DNA of 5,573 nucleotides from NCBI GenBank assembly GCA_012797725.1, contig JAAZON010000124.1:1-5573 (forward strand), written 5' to 3'. Below, piece by piece: positions 5,193 through 5,573 of this stretch. A model generated the notes under the pieces. The model was not told the DNA's origin, did not search any database, and saw only the letters and a list, made by a program, of their open reading frames with translations. Both the position numbers and the translations under genes were made by a program. Every line of letters begins with the position of its first letter. The stretch's first letter is position 1. This DNA comes from SAR324 cluster bacterium. GTDB taxonomy: Bacteria > Bdellovibrionota > UBA2361 > JAAZON01.

Positions 5193-5573
5193 CTAGATAA
5201 CTAGCTCCATATTGATAATATTGTCCTGCTGGGAAGCGACCTTGAAGCCTTCAGATTGAAGTATATGCAGAGAGCGTTCATCATCTACCATGGCTTGGCC
5301 ATAGATCTTTTTCATCCCTTCTTCACTTGCAAAACGCCTCAAATCTCTAAGCAACTCCTTCCCTAGCCCTTTATTTTGAAATTGATCGCTAACAAGCAAG
5401 TGGAAGCGCCCAGCCGAAGTATTTGGAATCTTCATGAGTCTGCCAATACCAATTGCCGTAGGGACCCCTGAAGCCGGATCTTTGCTTATGCCGATCAAGG
5501 CAATTTCACGATCATAATCAATGAAACAAATACGAGCGAGTTGCTCGTGTGCAACTCGTTGCACAAGTCCCAT
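5193..5573 (-). CDS. C-terminal GNAT acetyltransferase domain, partial (Pat/YfiQ-like acyl-CoA synthetase fusion)
   Basis: The visible 126 residues are a GNAT fold cut by the right edge. The opening RVAHEQLARICFIDYDRE matches, from memory, the conserved start of the GNAT domain at the C-terminus of NDP-forming acetyl-CoA-synthetase-like protein acetyltransferases (Pat/YfiQ type). The Met at the edge is therefore probably internal and most of the protein, normally near 900 residues, lies outside. The acetyl-CoA pyrophosphate-binding motif Q-x-x-G-x-G is present as QNKGLG (66-71) after beta strand FHLLVSD, followed by helix KELLRDLRRFA. The later SLHILQSEGF is the usual second GNAT motif. Full-length relatives acetylate lysines, for example inactivating acetyl-CoA synthetase. 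The stop is TAG at 5195-5193. A stand-alone GNAT enzyme is possible if the edge Met is the real start. Confidence 0.75.
   Translation of the reverse strand: MGLVQRVAHEQLARICFIDYDREIALIGISKDPASGVPTAIGIGRLMKIPNTSAGRFHLLVSDQFQNKGLGKELLRDLRRFASEEGMKKIYGQAMVDDERSLHILQSEGFKVASQQDNIINMELVI

Overview
The window looks like chromosomal DNA of a fairly AT-rich Gram-negative bacterium, most likely a gammaproteobacterium. Two genes point that way: a DUF2959-type lipoprotein (3087-2437, minus) and the C-terminal acetyltransferase domain of a Pat/YfiQ-like acyl-CoA-synthetase fusion (5573-5193, minus). Their placement is from recalled family patterns, not a search, so genus is left open.

Layout. (1) Positions 1-2462, plus strand: a tight four-gene run of envelope or exported proteins. 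It holds a 5'-truncated membrane protein with a soluble beta-type domain and three C-terminal TM helices, a small secreted protein interrupted by an in-frame TAG, a secreted helical protein, and a secreted two-domain protein (TIMP/NTR-like CxC module plus a conserved C-terminal domain of unknown function). Gaps are 12 bp, an ancestral ATGA overlap, and 7 bp, which implies one transcript. (2) 3087-2437, minus: the DUF2959-like lipoprotein, converging on and overlapping the operon end by 26 bp. (3) 3091-3350: a divergent intergenic region with a TATAAT box, a perfect 15-bp palindrome and a strong Shine-Dalgarno before an unrecognised helical cytoplasmic protein (3351-4037). (4) 4038-5192: over 1.1 kb with no intact gene. 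Its middle (about 4254-4882) reads like a decayed protein-coding gene broken by frame changes and TAG codons. Its end (about 4985-5172) is a run of short inverted repeats, one followed by a T-tract on the minus strand and usable as a terminator for the last gene. (5) 5573-5193, minus: the acetyltransferase domain, cut by the window edge.

How the genes work together. The four plus-strand genes all encode membrane or exported products and were probably translated in a coupled way, so an envelope-located function is the best inference; no reaction can be named. The strongest oddity is the second gene. After its TAG the same frame continues for 26 sensible codons to a TGA that overlaps the next start as ATGA, so the shorter product is probably a recent nonsense truncation (or a sequencing error) of a longer gene. 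No defence system, CRISPR array, tRNA, rRNA or intact mobile element was seen.
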